From NCBI GenBank assembly GCA_028386065.3, contig JAKUCV010007745.1, positions 62,001-126,000 of the forward strand: 64,000 nucleotides of DNA, in the 5' to 3' direction. This document shows, piece after piece, positions 12,531 to 23,245 of the stretch; the stretch's first letter is position 1, and each line of letters opens with the position of its first letter. A program made the translations under genes and the position numbers. The notes beneath the pieces were generated by a model. The model ran no database searches. It saw nothing but the letters and a program-made list of their open reading frames with translations, and was not told the DNA's origin. Source of the stretch: Turnera subulata. Taxonomy: Eukaryota > Streptophyta > Magnoliopsida > Malpighiales > Passifloraceae.

Positions 12531-13094
12531 TAAAGTAAATTTTAAGTAGTATAATATACAAGTTATGCAACCTAGGTAGTAGCTTCTCTTGAACATTTTA
12601 TTTCAAAAGAAATATTAAATGGACATTTAGTTCAGTAACCGGTAATGAATGGGTAAATTCATTCCAATTTTTTCTTAATGTTCAGAGCATTATCTTTTTT
12701 GGGAGTTACCACCAATTTAATTAGAAGAGTTACCAATAATTTAAATATAAATTTAATTCTTAGTTTTAATACCTTAGTTAATTGTGTTTTTTTCCTTGCC
12801 TATAAATAATGAGTATGAGCTCATTGTTAGATACACTAGAAAGAAGCATACCTTGATACCCCAAAATACACACTTCATTGATTCCTCTTTTGCTCTCTAT
12901 TCTGTTGTTGGGTTCTTTGATTTCTCATTTTTGAGGTTGCTGGGTGCTTTAGAATATTTTTGGTAGTTTCTAAGGTCCTGCCATTACAAGTAGAAGAACA
13001 TGTTGAATCTTGGGAGAACTTTGCCACAGGGAAAATATTCTTTTAAGACAATGCCTAGATGACTCAGGTAATGTGTTATGTTCCCATTTTTCCC
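12531..13094. other. Spacer between the two telomere-like repeats; possible LTR core
   Basis: Contains a TATA-like CCTATAAATAATG at about 12799-12811 followed about 160-240 bp later by a leader-like pyrimidine-rich stretch. The whole 12.0-13.6 kb region could be a decayed LTR, but no ends or coding parts support that. The 60-codon frame at 12784-12966 has no recognisable product. Confidence 0.3.
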
Positions 13095-13622
13095 AATAGC
13101 TTCAACCACCATACCATTGCAATCTTTTTATTTAATTTTTGCTAACAATAGTCCATACTGGTGATGTTAACCTATGACTTGCCCTCCAGGTATTTATGGG
13201 AAACAAGTTCATGGAGATGGCATGCAAATTTTTAATGGATTTGACTAGCGAGTGCCCATGGGCACTGGATAAGATGATTTAAATCTATCCTCCCAAAATA
13301 ACAACTTTTAAACTATTTATATTATAAGTATTTAAGAAGCATAAAATACTAGATTAAGCATAATAAATTTTGTCTTTTAGACAACTGTATCCTTTATTCA
13401 GTTTTAAAAATTTTAAATCCTAAATCTTAAATTTAAACCCATCCTAAACCCTAAACTCCAAACCTTAAATCCTAAAACCTAAATCCTAATCCTAAATCCT
13501 GAGTCCTAAAACTTAAAACCTAAACCCTCAACCCTAAACTCTAAACCTTAAATCCTAAATCCTAAAATCTAAACCCTAAATCCTAAACTTTAAACCCTAA
13601 ATACCAAACCCTAAACTCTAAG
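13095..13622 (+). repeat. Diverged direct repeat, copy B, containing telomere-like DNA
   Basis: Partner of 12046-12530. Copy B has the longer and better preserved CCCTAAA tract. Confidence 0.7.
13415..13622 (+). repeat. Degenerate telomere-like (CCCTAAA)n tract 2
   Basis: About 200 bp with several exact CCCTAAA heptamers plus CCTAAAT, CCCTCAA and CTCTAAA variants. An interstitial tract, not a chromosome end, because unique-looking sequence follows. Confidence 0.75.
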
Positions 13623-13629
13623 TGAAATG

Positions 13630-14289
13630 TGTGTATCCCAAGAATAAATATACAAGACATAGATAATAATAAAAAGACCAAAATGCCCTTAGGTCTAGGG
13701 ATGTCAAACTCTATGTAAAACATCACATCAATATCTCAGAATAACAAACTAAGCATCGGGATGCTAAACTACTCAAAAATAAATCAGACTTATCAAGCCA
13801 ATGTAAACACTGCAAACCAACCGGAGTAATAAGTGATCAAAAATTCGAATAAAACAAACGACATCCTGATAAAATATTCAGCAGAAATAAATAATAAAAT
13901 AAAATCCAAGACAAGTGCAAAACATATGAAGTGTCAACCTATGAATCCATCCATGAAGGAGAGCACAGCTACCTGCTGAGATATAAACGTCTGAAGCTCG
14001 GTGAGGGAAAAAGCAGTTAGCAAGCTACTAAGGATCTGTAAAACCACGATGGCGATTTATATGAGTCGTCTACTCAATGAACAAAATAAGACAAAAATAT
14101 AGGCAGGCAAAGACAGACTCGTAGGGTGAGTAAGTCCACGAGCACAAGTATACATACACACGATCAACACGTGTCAAATACCACACAAACAAGTACTTTA
14201 TGAATTATCTGATTACAATCTTTCTTCTTATTATTAAGGACCCTCTACTGTGTGCATCGGGTGCGGTTCCAACTGATCAGTCCAGGGCT
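13630..14289 (-). mobile_element. LTR fragment related to the chromovirus LTRs at 47-58 kb
   Basis: Shares ordered blocks with 47037-47680: a start resembling GTGTATCCCA, 'CTTATCAAGCCA', 'GATGGCGA...ATGAGTCG.CTACTCA', 'CTCGTAGGGTGAGTA' and 'ACGAGCACAAGTATA'. It stops where the related LTR would continue (near 14289), so it is a truncated relative. Diverged from both full LTRs. Orientation is inferred from them. Confidence 0.6.
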
Positions 14290-15544
14290 CTGTGAACACA
14301 AATTTGACCCACGAACATTTTATTAACTTAGGTTCTAGATGTGTCCAAGCCACAAGATCAATGAGATGATTTAGTCTTTGGCTAGAATATATTTAGAATT
14401 TATTTTAATGAATGTGCATATTTTATAAATTGAACCTTGTTATGTGTTTGAGTCCTAGGATTATTGAGATAATTTAATCTTCGGATGAAAATATGTGCTA
14501 AGGTTTGATTTGATAGAATATGTTTTGTTTTATTTACTTGGGCTTTTATTTCTTTTAACCCAATAATATTGAGGTGATTTATTTTTGGGTTAAGATTTGA
14601 TTTAGAGGCTTAGATTAATAAAATTTGGATCTTCCAGAGTTTATTGGCCCAAAAACACTTTTCTAGTAGCTCAAATTTAGCTCTGATTTTCGTACAAAAT
14701 CAGAATTAATTTTTTTTTTATAGAAAGTATGTTTTTGGTAAAAGAGAATTGATTTGGAGCTAATTGGTGTTAAATAGGGTGTTTTAATGTTAATTGGAGT
14801 GATTGATAAGAGTGACCAGCAAGAATGGAGTGATTCTTGGTCTGACAACTTTAATTCCATGCTCAAAATCAAATTAGACCCGGAATTAATGGTGATTAGG
14901 ATCCAAAAGGAAAAAGTAACAGTGCTTGGCGACCATCAAAAGGCTTGGCGGTCATCCGAAAGTGCCTGGCGGTCATCCAGTCATGACCTCCAGGCATGGC
15001 TGCCATACCGACATGACCGTCGGGCACCTGACGTTCATGTTACGCATTTTTTTGAGATTTTTGGCCGTTAATTCGATTCCACATGATTTTTGGTCGGACT
15101 TTTAGCAAGAATCCCACTCATTGTGAGGTCTATGACCCCTGCACTCCTTGAACTCTGTAAATAGGGCCTCCTATTCACATCCAAGGGACAGACAAATCTC
15201 TTTTTCACACATACTCCCTATAAGCTTTGGTGCTTGGAGAAACTCTACCTTTTCAAGTCCAGAAATATTTAGATAGGCAGAAACTCTGGAGGAATTTCGT
15301 GGTAAAGCATCAAGAAAGAAGCCAACAAGAGAAGATCAAGAGGGTGAAGCAATCAAAAGCAATCTAGAAGCCAAGAAGGTAGAGAATCCAAGTAGAAAGA
15401 CCTGATGTAAGCAGTCTCAAAAAACAATTCATATCTCGGGTTCTAAAAGTCGGATGGTTGTGATCTTAGACTCTTTGGAAAGCTAGGAGAGAGATCTACA
15501 ACTTTGCCGTTGAGCCCACCACGCTAAGGCTACCTAGTTTGGGT
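14290..15544 (+). mobile_element. Decayed LTR-type element sequence
   Basis: Carries repeated ATGAGATGATTTA-type words and 'TGGCGGTCATCC' motifs that recur, on the opposite strand, at 39602-41300. It also has a leader-like tract around 15180-15420. I see no coding domain. The 94-codon frame at 14787-15071 overlaps the short motif repeats and is not convincing. The boundaries are only approximate. Confidence 0.4.
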
Positions 15545-16331
15545 CGACTGTTGGTTATATTCCGTATTGCGAAGGCTTCCTCAGGGTTTTGGAATGGTGG
15601 AAGAGCCTGGATACTGGCCAAGACAAACAATAGAGGGAACAACTAAAAAAGATAGTGTAGATCATCCTGTGGCATATTTGGAAGACTAGAAATAAGGCTA
15701 TTTTTGAGGATTTGAATCTGAACCCAGTTGACACACTTCGAACCTCCTCGGCTATGATGGTAGAGAGCATCAGGTCTCTTGCATCAATGGAGCTGCATAA
15801 TCGAAAGGTTTTAGGTCAGAATACGGCTTAGTTAAATACTTGGCAAAAACCTGTCAATAGATGTTTTAAAATCAACTGTGATGCCTCCTTTAATAAGGAG
15901 AATAGGCTTGCTGATATTGTTGTTGTTTGTAGGAGGATGATGGCAAGGTTAGAGATGGTGTAACAATGATGAGGGGGAGTTTTTCAGCATTGGTTGTTGA
16001 GGCCACTGTGTTACGAGACTCGGCTTACCTAGCCATTGCTAGGGGACTCAATCATGGGTCCATGGAAACTGACTTGCTATTGGAAGACAATTCATAGGTT
16101 TGAACAGATACCATGGTGTATTAAGATAATTGTCAAGTACTTCAAAAAGATTGTATCCAACCTATAATGTTTTACGGTCAACAAAATCCCTAGATCAGAG
16201 TGGCTGACTGGTTGGCCAAATCTGCCTTTTGATTAGATCAGCCACCATCCTGGTGTGCTTGTAAATCATCTCTGCAAGAATGCTTCTAAAATGCAATGAA
16301 ACCCCCGTATTATTATTTGTCAAAAAAAAAA
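15545..16331 (+). pseudogene. 5'-truncated LINE remnant: zinc-finger/RNase H tail with poly(A)
   Basis: The plus-strand conceptual translation gives 'WHIWKTRNKAIFED' (about 15670-15710) and 'CFKINCDASFN' (about 15860-15895), typical of the C-terminal zf-RVT and RNase H-like part of plant LINE ORF2. The frame is broken by TAG, TGA and TAA codons and shifts. The copy ends with an A tract at about 16321-16331, consistent with target-primed reverse transcription. No target duplication could be fixed. Confidence 0.7.
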
Positions 16332-18800
16332 ATGGAATCAATCAAAAGAACAATAAAAGATTCGTCTTCAATGCTTGGCTTGTGAGGAAAGGATTGGGTT
16401 GGGTCAATTGTCGCTGTCAAATTTAATTAATACATCTGGATCAAAATTTCTTCCTTGCTTTATAATAATATATTAATCTCACTGTTGTTGAAGAAGTTTC
16501 TTGCACTTTATCTTACAAGTCGTCTCTTACTTTCTGTAAATCAGCTAATGTCAACTAAAATAAAAAATATTGGATAAAAATAATCACCTGTAGAAGTTTT
16601 CCCATTTCCAGATTTTGTACTATTTGACCTGATCAACAACTTGACCACTATACAAATTAGAAATGATGATATGATATAATGGTATAAGCGTACCGGGAAG
16701 TAGGCAGACTTTTTGTGTTGATAAAAATTAAGTCTAGAATTTTTTTATTAAGACGATTCATTCGAACCCAAGCACAACGTCACGTCACGGACACATCTAG
16801 GTAACGGGAAAAGAGCTCAACTTTGCTAATTAATTACCTCTTGTTTCCCAGTTTCCTTTGAATTGGCAAGGAACAACAATACTATTCAATTTTGACATTT
16901 GAAAAATTATCACTTAATAGTTTTTTAATCTTTTGAGAGGGACTGGACCTTCTTTAACTCTAATTTCAACATCTGGGCCATTTGGTTAATATAAAAATAG
17001 AATGACAACATCATCAAATTCTATTATTTGTTTCTAATTAAACATTTTATAAAACCCCGCTGATAGAAATTTGATGTTACAGATCAATAATGTTTCTGTC
17101 TACTATATATGTGTTTTAACTTCTAAGCAAGCTTCATGCAAATGTTTATACATGTCAATTCGATTGTCACCATCAGTCGCCAATTGCCTTAAATTTAACT
17201 TTACTTTGGAGAGCATATAGCCCACAGAATTGTCTATTCATACCTTGCTCAATATAACAAATTAACAATCAGTCGCTTTGATCTTATAAAAATAGCCACA
17301 ACATCAGGCATGGATCAATAGGCAGATATCTCCCTATCTCTCTTACCGGTCTGTCCACCTACTCATGTACTTTTTAATTTATTACGTTTGACTCTAGTCA
17401 TGTCTCAACATAAGATTTGATCCTGTGTATTACTGTTGTATTAAACGGTTGTCTTTATTAAGATAGGAGTCGGATTGAGCTACCGACCCCTAATCATGTA
17501 CTCAGCTCAGGTATATTTTTAATATACATCCCGGTATTACACCAAAAAATAGCCACAACAGTTTCCCCCCTCATTGTGAAGAAATTTTTTTCATGTATAT
17601 ACTTTTTTACAATGTTATTAAGTTTGCTCGACAACACCATTTTGCTTGATTATCTTATTAATAAGTGAAAGGCCAAAATACTCATTCGTTTGAACTTTGA
17701 ACTACATTGGTATAAATTAAATGTTTTCATCACAGCATTTCAATGAAAAATAAACTTTCATGTATTCCCCTAAAACATAGATTATTATTATTTTTTCTCA
17801 TTTCTTAAAAGATGAGATTCCTTTCTTTGTTCTTACAAGCCGGTGCGATACTTCATGCATGATTAAAGTCAAGATCAAGAAATGCGCCGAGGAAGGGTCA
17901 AGCTGCTCTCAAGATGCTTCCTTTCTTTGAGACACAATTTACATAAATTAATACTTGGCCGGCTTGTTCAGAATAAATTAATTAATTAGAATCTAGAGGA
18001 AAGAATAGAACACTTTCTTGGCCCTTTCACTATTTGGAGCAAAAGATGAAAAACAATAAGCGTTCCTTAACATTTTGGCCTGCTCTCTTAAGTTTAATTA
18101 CAAGGGCAGGTACTAAGAGCTGAAGGTATGCAAATTCAACAAAAAAAAAAAAGAAGGTATGAAAATTAATGGAGAACATAACCGATAGAAAATAGTAAAT
18201 AGCAAAAATAGTAGAGCTTTTTTTATTATTATTTTTGGGGCAAGGAAAAATAGTAAATAGCAAGCAATAAGTAGTAAAATACTTGCATGTTGCCTGGCTG
18301 GCTCCATTTGCAATACATGGAAAATAAATGGGAAACCGACATAATTCAAGGTAAGAGAAGGGATTTGGTTAAAAAGGAAAAAAAGAAAGGACTTAAAAGA
18401 AGTGGGGATATAGTACTTATAATAGCTATAAATGAGGTTATACCCCCCCAAAGGGCCCCAACGGAAACCTCTTCCTGGTGGGTCCCAGAAAGACTGAAAC
18501 GAAAGCCTTTGTTATTTTTAATAGAGACAAAGAAAATATTTAAACACGAAAAAAAGAAAGAAAGTGGTGTGGGTGTGGCCTGTGGGGTGTGTGATTGCAT
18601 GATGACTAGGATGTGAAGATAAGCTCGAAACTATTTTTTTCCTTTTTTCCTTTTTTTTTTAAACAAAAAAAAGAAGAGAAGAGATTCGTCTCTAAAACCA
18701 GCCCACTGAATGCGGCATCGCCACGTCATCACCGCCCGCTCAAAAACCGACACTTTTAGATAAGGACCCACCATCCCCTCCCTCCTCCTCCTCACCTCTC
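16332..18800. other. Intergenic, no gene recognised
   Basis: AT-rich, with only short frames. Poly-purine and poly-pyrimidine stretches near 18130, 18370 and 18640 keep low-complexity frames open (for example 112 codons on the minus strand at 18113-18451) that have no domain. Confidence 0.45.
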
Positions 18801-18810
18801 TATAAATATA
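18801..18810 (+). promoter_or_regulatory. TATA box of the J8 gene
   Basis: TATAAATATA preceded by CT-rich sequence, about 285 bp upstream of the ATG. A transcription start about 30 bp downstream would give a leader of about 250 nt with CT-rich and A-rich stretches. Confidence 0.6.
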
Positions 18811-19086
18811 GTAACCCACTCCCCCTCTTTTGAAATAATAAAAAAAAAACACGCACTTCATTATCTAATAATTCTAAATCCTGTTGTTTACCAATCCATC
18901 TTTGCTCCTTATTTTTTTTCCCAAATTATTTTTTTTTCCCCTCTTTAAAACAACTTTTGATAACCCTTCATAGCCAACAACAACAGCGCCCATTGTTTTT
19001 CTGTTATTTATCATAAGGGGATTAAGACTGGTTTCTGGCGATCAAGATTTGGTTTCTTGAATAGAAGAATAAACAAAGAAAGAAAG

Positions 19087-20033
19087 ATGGCAAGAGCTGC
19101 TGCTTCTGTGGGTATGATTGGTGGAGGGAATTGTGTATCTGGGTCTCCTCCGTCCTCTACACCTTCTTGGTTTAAGATCAATAAGTGTACGGGGAGGGAA
19201 AGAGTGAGGGTTGTTTGTTCTGCTTCCTCTTCTTCTTATCCTTATGTGAATGGGGGAAGGAAGATGGACCCTTATAGAACGCTTGGGATCCAACGTGGTG
19301 CATCTGAATATGAGATCAAGACTGCCTTTAGGAAACTTGCCAAGAAGGTATAAATTCCTTTTCTTTTCTTGGTGGGTCTTTTGTGTTCTCTCGTTCTTGC
19401 CCCCTTAATTACTTTTAGGGTTTGCTTGCTTATTGATTAAATGTCCTGTGGTATGTTTCAGTATCATCCAGACGTATGCAGAGGAGGCAATTGTAGCGTG
19501 GAGTTCAGTCAAATTAATCAAGCCTATGATGTATGTGTTCCTCTCCCTTAACGCTTTTGAGAACCTTTTGTTGGAGTAATTGTAAAGAAAGAGAAAAGGA
19601 TAAGGGTCATCTTCTTAGAATGCCGTAACTGAATACCTCCCTTCAATCATGATGAGAGGCTCTTAAAAAAAGAAGATGATCAATTATTGAGTTGGGACTA
19701 TTCCTTCAATAATTGAAATGGGCATTAGCTGAAGTGACTAATTTGGCCTTATATGTTCGTTTCTTCTTTTTTTTCGTATATGTGTCTTATTCCAAACCTA
19801 CCTTCCTGTCACTCTCATTGTTGTTGGTCTGCATACCATTCATGTTTGGTTATGTTCGGCTTACCTTGAATTATCATGGTGCGCAGATGGTAATGACTAA
19901 TATGAGGGAGGAAGAAGCAGAAAGAGCGGCCGCGTCTTATGATGAACCGGACTCCTGGGACGATTACATGGGATTTGAAGGCGGTTTTGTCTCTTACGCA
20001 TCCCATTACAGTCCTTACACCACTTACAGTTAG
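19087..20033 (+). CDS. J8: Chloroplast J-domain protein, DnaJ8 (J8) type, 3 exons
   Basis: Small type-III (DJC) J-protein, expected to stimulate the ATPase of stromal Hsp70. Exons: 19087-19347, 19462-19530 and 19887-20033, with GT-AG introns, 158 aa; Arabidopsis J8 is about 160 aa. The first ~50 residues are rich in Ser, Ala, Gly and basic residues with few acidic ones, as in a chloroplast transit peptide (inferred). The J domain starts at residue 60 (MDPYRTLGI), with helix II basic residues [10 protein letters not shown] before the HPD tripeptide at 89-91. It continues into '[18 protein letters not shown]', the Cys-containing version typical of J8. The acidic/aromatic C-terminus ([14 protein letters not shown]) also fits. 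There is no zinc-finger domain. I chose the ATG at 19087; the open frame extends a further 10 codons upstream without an ATG. Confidence 0.93.
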
Positions 20034-20260
20034 TAGAAACTGGAAACACACCTACTACCCATCTCAGGATCCACATCGGCCAACCCAAGAAAATATTTGT
20101 TTCTTTGTACATAATTGATGTGGAGTATGGATGTGGAGAATGATGGTGATGAAGGTGAATCAAAAGCCACTGGCTTCATGCGTGTACAGTTGTCTAGGCA
20201 TGATCCCCTATGTACTCTCATATTCGATTAATGAAATTTAACCTCAAATTAGTCTCTCAT
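20034..20260 (+). other. J8 3' untranslated region
   Basis: Follows the TAG stop. Contains a poly(A)-signal-like ATTAATGAAATTT at about 20227. The end is approximate. Confidence 0.5.
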
Positions 20261-20919
20261 TCACTGCCAATGGTTCTTTGCTGTTTCTGTTCTAACATCA
20301 TCGTATCGATTTAGATGATGTCTTGTTCAGTATTGGTTGTATGTTCTCTGTGAATCCTCCAATAACATTGTGATGATCACTCTTATAATGGTTTTGACCA
20401 GATTCTGATACTGACAACGAGTAGTTCTTGTTTTCAATTCTGTCAAGCTTCACTGAGTGTTTCTCCTTCTAGGTTTGAGTGTTAATTAAGATAGGACAAA
20501 CGCTGGCCTGGGTTCGAACCCGCTGAAAACACACATAAAGGGAGGGGAAGGTACACTGGAGGAGGAGGGCTCTCCTATTGGATTTATCAAAATCTTCTAT
20601 CTGTACTGGTGGTTAAGACTCGAATTGTATTTGGGCTTCTTCTATAGATATTTTATGTTCGAGCAGTGTTTGTTTTCTTCAAGATAAAGTAGATTCATCA
20701 AAATCTACTTGATCTATTGCTCAAAAAGGAAAATCTACTTGATCCAGACCTGGATAAAAACTAAACTTTAAAAGGATTGAAATAATTTTATTTCTGAATT
20801 GGATAATAATAGTTTTTTTTTTGGAGTCTAAATTGGATAAATAGTAGTTGCAACCTGTGTCTAATGGATACGGATGTCCGTGGATAAGACTAAAAGAATT
20901 AGTATAGTGTGGGCGAATT
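20261..20919. other. Intergenic with an isolated pol III B-box-like word
   Basis: No gene. A GGGTTCGAACCC palindrome at about 20511-20522 matches a B-box. No tRNA folds around it and the A-box is weak, so it may be a decayed SINE. The last 4 bases (AATT, 20916-20919) are the left target duplication of the next element. Confidence 0.45.
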
Positions 20920-21375
20920 TGTCACGGACCAAGAGTGTGGCGCAGCGGATGCACACTCTCACCGTGCGGCACAAGCAAGATCGTCCCTTAACTTGTAAGC
21001 CTACCACACGCAAACACAACGAAGAGAGAACAAAGAGAATAATAAAGCAAGAGAAATAATTGGGAGAAGACTCGGTACTATTATTAATAAACCATCAACA
21101 ATAATACACGCCCAACAACCCCCCCTCACGCGTCCTATTTATATAGGTGCCGCAAGGCTCTCTCCTAGTTTGACAGTGCTAAGTAATCCTAGTCCAACAC
21201 AAACTCGGTTTACTTAACCCCCACACAAACCCAATCCTAATACAACAAGGTTAGCTACTCCTAGTCACAATAGGATTCCTACCAACAACCAAAGTAGTGT
21301 CCCAACCCAACTCAAACTCCTATGCACACTAGGATTCCGGACTCCTATGCGCACTAGGATTCCGGGGTCGTGACA
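20920..21375 (-). repeat. LTR-like copy 1 (minus-strand 3' end of the array)
   Basis: The only copy with both termini, TGTCACGACCC and CCGTGACA (read on the minus strand). Confidence 0.65.
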
Positions 21376-21386
21376 TTCTCCACCAC

Positions 21387-21911
21387 CTAATCTTGCAACG
21401 CCCTCGTTGCAACCCGATGATGCACCACAGCTACTCGACCCTCGAATAGTCGCTTCCGATGTTCACGCTTCCACTTCGCTTTGTGAAAATCCTTCCACTC
21501 TTCGAAATGCCAAAGCCAACGAGCCATCGACCAAAATCCATGCTCCTGATCAAACCATGACTCATGCCCAGCCATATCCGGTTCCCAATCACTTGCATGC
21601 CCACTTGAACATCGGCTACAATCCCCGCAACCTTGAACAAGTGAAACCCGCTGCTCATCATGTAATCCCATGACTCCAAGCAACGTCCTTGTACTTGTAT
21701 CCCGTCGCTCACCATGTAATCCTATAGCTCCAAGCAACGTCGCTGAACCCGTCTCTACCCCGAGAACGTGTCCGTCCGCGTACCCGCGCACTCGATGTAA
21801 GAATCTACACCGTACCCCAAGCTTCATGCCAACTCTGCCCGTTGTGCATTCCTCGCTGGAACCAAGAGTGTGGCGCAGCGGATGCACACTCTCACCGTGC
21901 GGCACAAGCAA
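21387..21911 (-). CDS. Hypothetical 174-aa ORF in the tandem element, copy 1
   Basis: Starts within the LTR-like block and crosses the internal region. It contains a short internal repeat (SATLLGAIGLHGERR and RTLLGVMGLHDEQR) and a Trp-rich C-terminal part. I recognise no domain. The identical frame occurs at 22320-22844, but with two apparently identical copies this says nothing about selection. Probably a fortuitous frame. Confidence 0.2.
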   Translation of the reverse strand: MLVPHGESVHPLRHTLGSSEECTTGRVGMKLGVRCRFLHRVRGYADGHVLGVETGSATLLGAIGLHGERRDTSTRTLLGVMGLHDEQRVSLVQGCGDCSRCSSGHASDWEPDMAGHESWFDQEHGFWSMARWLWHFEEWKDFHKAKWKREHRKRLFEGRVAVVHHRVATRALQD

Positions 21912-22308
21912 GATCGTCCCTTAACTTGTAAGCCTACCACACGCAAACACAACGAAGAGAGAACAAAGAGAATAATAAAGCAAGAGAAATAATTGGGAGA
22001 AGACTCGGTACTATTATTAATAAACCATCAACAATAATACACGCCCAACAACCCCCCCTCACGCGTCCTATTTATATAGGTGCCGCAAGGCTCTCTCCTA
22101 GTTTGACAGTGCTAAGTAATCCTAGTCCAACACAAACTCGGTTTACTTAACCCCCACACAAACCCAATCCTAATACAACAAGGTTAGCTACTCCTAGTCA
22201 CAATAGGATTCCTACCAACAACCAAAGTAGTGTCCCAACCCAACTCAAACTCCTATGCACACTAGGATTCCGGACTCCTATGCGCACTAGGATTCCGGGG
22301 TCGTGACA
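21862..22308 (-). repeat. LTR-like copy 2 (middle of the array)
   Basis: Same sequence as copy 1 from base 20929 on, but the terminal CCGTGACA is replaced by internal sequence. Confidence 0.65.
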
Positions 22309-22319
22309 TTCTCCACCAC

Positions 22320-22844
22320 CTAATCTTGCAACGCCCTCGTTGCAACCCGATGATGCACCACAGCTACTCGACCCTCGAATAGTCGCTTCCGATGTTCACG
22401 CTTCCACTTCGCTTTGTGAAAATCCTTCCACTCTTCGAAATGCCAAAGCCAACGAGCCATCGACCAAAATCCATGCTCCTGATCAAACCATGACTCATGC
22501 CCAGCCATATCCGGTTCCCAATCACTTGCATGCCCACTTGAACATCGGCTACAATCCCCGCAACCTTGAACAAGTGAAACCCGCTGCTCATCATGTAATC
22601 CCATGACTCCAAGCAACGTCCTTGTACTTGTATCCCGTCGCTCACCATGTAATCCTATAGCTCCAAGCAACGTCGCTGAACCCGTCTCTACCCCGAGAAC
22701 GTGTCCGTCCGCGTACCCGCGCACTCGATGTAAGAATCTACACCGTACCCCAAGCTTCATGCCAACTCTGCCCGTTGTGCATTCCTCGCTGGAACCCAGA
22801 GTGTGGCGCAGCGGATGCACACTCTCACCGTGCGGCACAAGCAA
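22320..22844 (-). CDS. Hypothetical 174-aa ORF in the tandem element, copy 2
   Basis: Identical in translation to 21387-21911. No recognisable domain. Confidence 0.2.
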   Translation of the reverse strand: MLVPHGESVHPLRHTLGSSEECTTGRVGMKLGVRCRFLHRVRGYADGHVLGVETGSATLLGAIGLHGERRDTSTRTLLGVMGLHDEQRVSLVQGCGDCSRCSSGHASDWEPDMAGHESWFDQEHGFWSMARWLWHFEEWKDFHKAKWKREHRKRLFEGRVAVVHHRVATRALQD

Positions 22845-23241
22845 GATCGTCCCTTAACTTGTAAGCCTACCACACGCAAACACAACGAAGAGAGAACAAA
22901 GAGAATAATAAAGCAAGAGAAATAATTGGGAGAAGACTCGGTACTATTATTAATAAACCATCAACAATAATACACGCCCAACAACCCCCCCTCACGCGTC
23001 CTATTTATATAGGTGCCGCAAGGCTCTCTCCTAGTTTGACAGTGCTAAGTAATCCTAGTCCAACACAAACTCGGTTTACTTAACCCCCACACAAACCCAA
23101 TCCTAATACAACAAGGTTAGCTACTCCTAGTCACAATAGGATTCCTACCAACAACTAAAGTAGTGTCCCAACCCAACTCAAACTCCTATGCACACTAGGT
23201 TTCCGGACTCCTATGCGCACTAGGATTCCAGGGTCGTGACA
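22795..23241 (-). repeat. LTR-like copy 3 (minus-strand 5' end of the array)
   Basis: Differs from copies 1 and 2 at a handful of bases (for example 23156, 23200, 23230). Its TGTCACG end meets the right AATT duplication. Confidence 0.65.
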
Positions 23242-23245
23242 AATT

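Larger units (their letters stand above)
20920..23241 (-). mobile_element. Tandem TRIM-like LTR element: three LTRs, two internal regions
   Basis: A 933-bp unit repeats (20929, 21862, 22795); the third copy stops at the LTR end. On the minus strand each LTR-like block starts TGTCACGACCC. The outermost right end is CCGTGACA, giving TG...CA termini. The whole is flanked by AATT on both sides (20916-20919 and 23242-23245). Each LTR copy has a TATA box on the minus strand (TATATAAATA, for example 21137-21146). A purine-rich AGGTGGTGGAGAA lies directly before TGTCACG, as a polypurine tract would. The two inner copies lack the terminal CCGTGACA and run instead into TTCCAGCGAGGAATGC, so the PBS side is not canonical. 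No gag or pol, so non-autonomous. Copies 1 and 2 look identical; copy 3 differs at a few positions. Confidence 0.7.

Noticed and set aside
15345..16345. Target-site duplication for the LINE remnant (CAATCAAAAG at about 15349 and 16337)
   Set aside because: The left copy lies about 190 bp before LINE-like sequence starts, inside LTR-type DNA, so the match is probably chance.
18113..18451. 112-codon minus-strand Phe/Leu-rich frame resembling a membrane protein
   Set aside because: Arises from poly-A/poly-purine DNA read on the opposite strand, with no gene context.
20511..20522. tRNA or SINE at the GGGTTCGAACCC palindrome
   Set aside because: Only a B-box-like word, with no cloverleaf and no convincing A-box. 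Kept as a note in the intergenic entry.
20920..23241. Cassandra-type TRIM with an embedded 5S sequence
   Set aside because: No 5S A-box/C-box sequence is visible in the LTR, and it has a TATA box typical of pol II instead.
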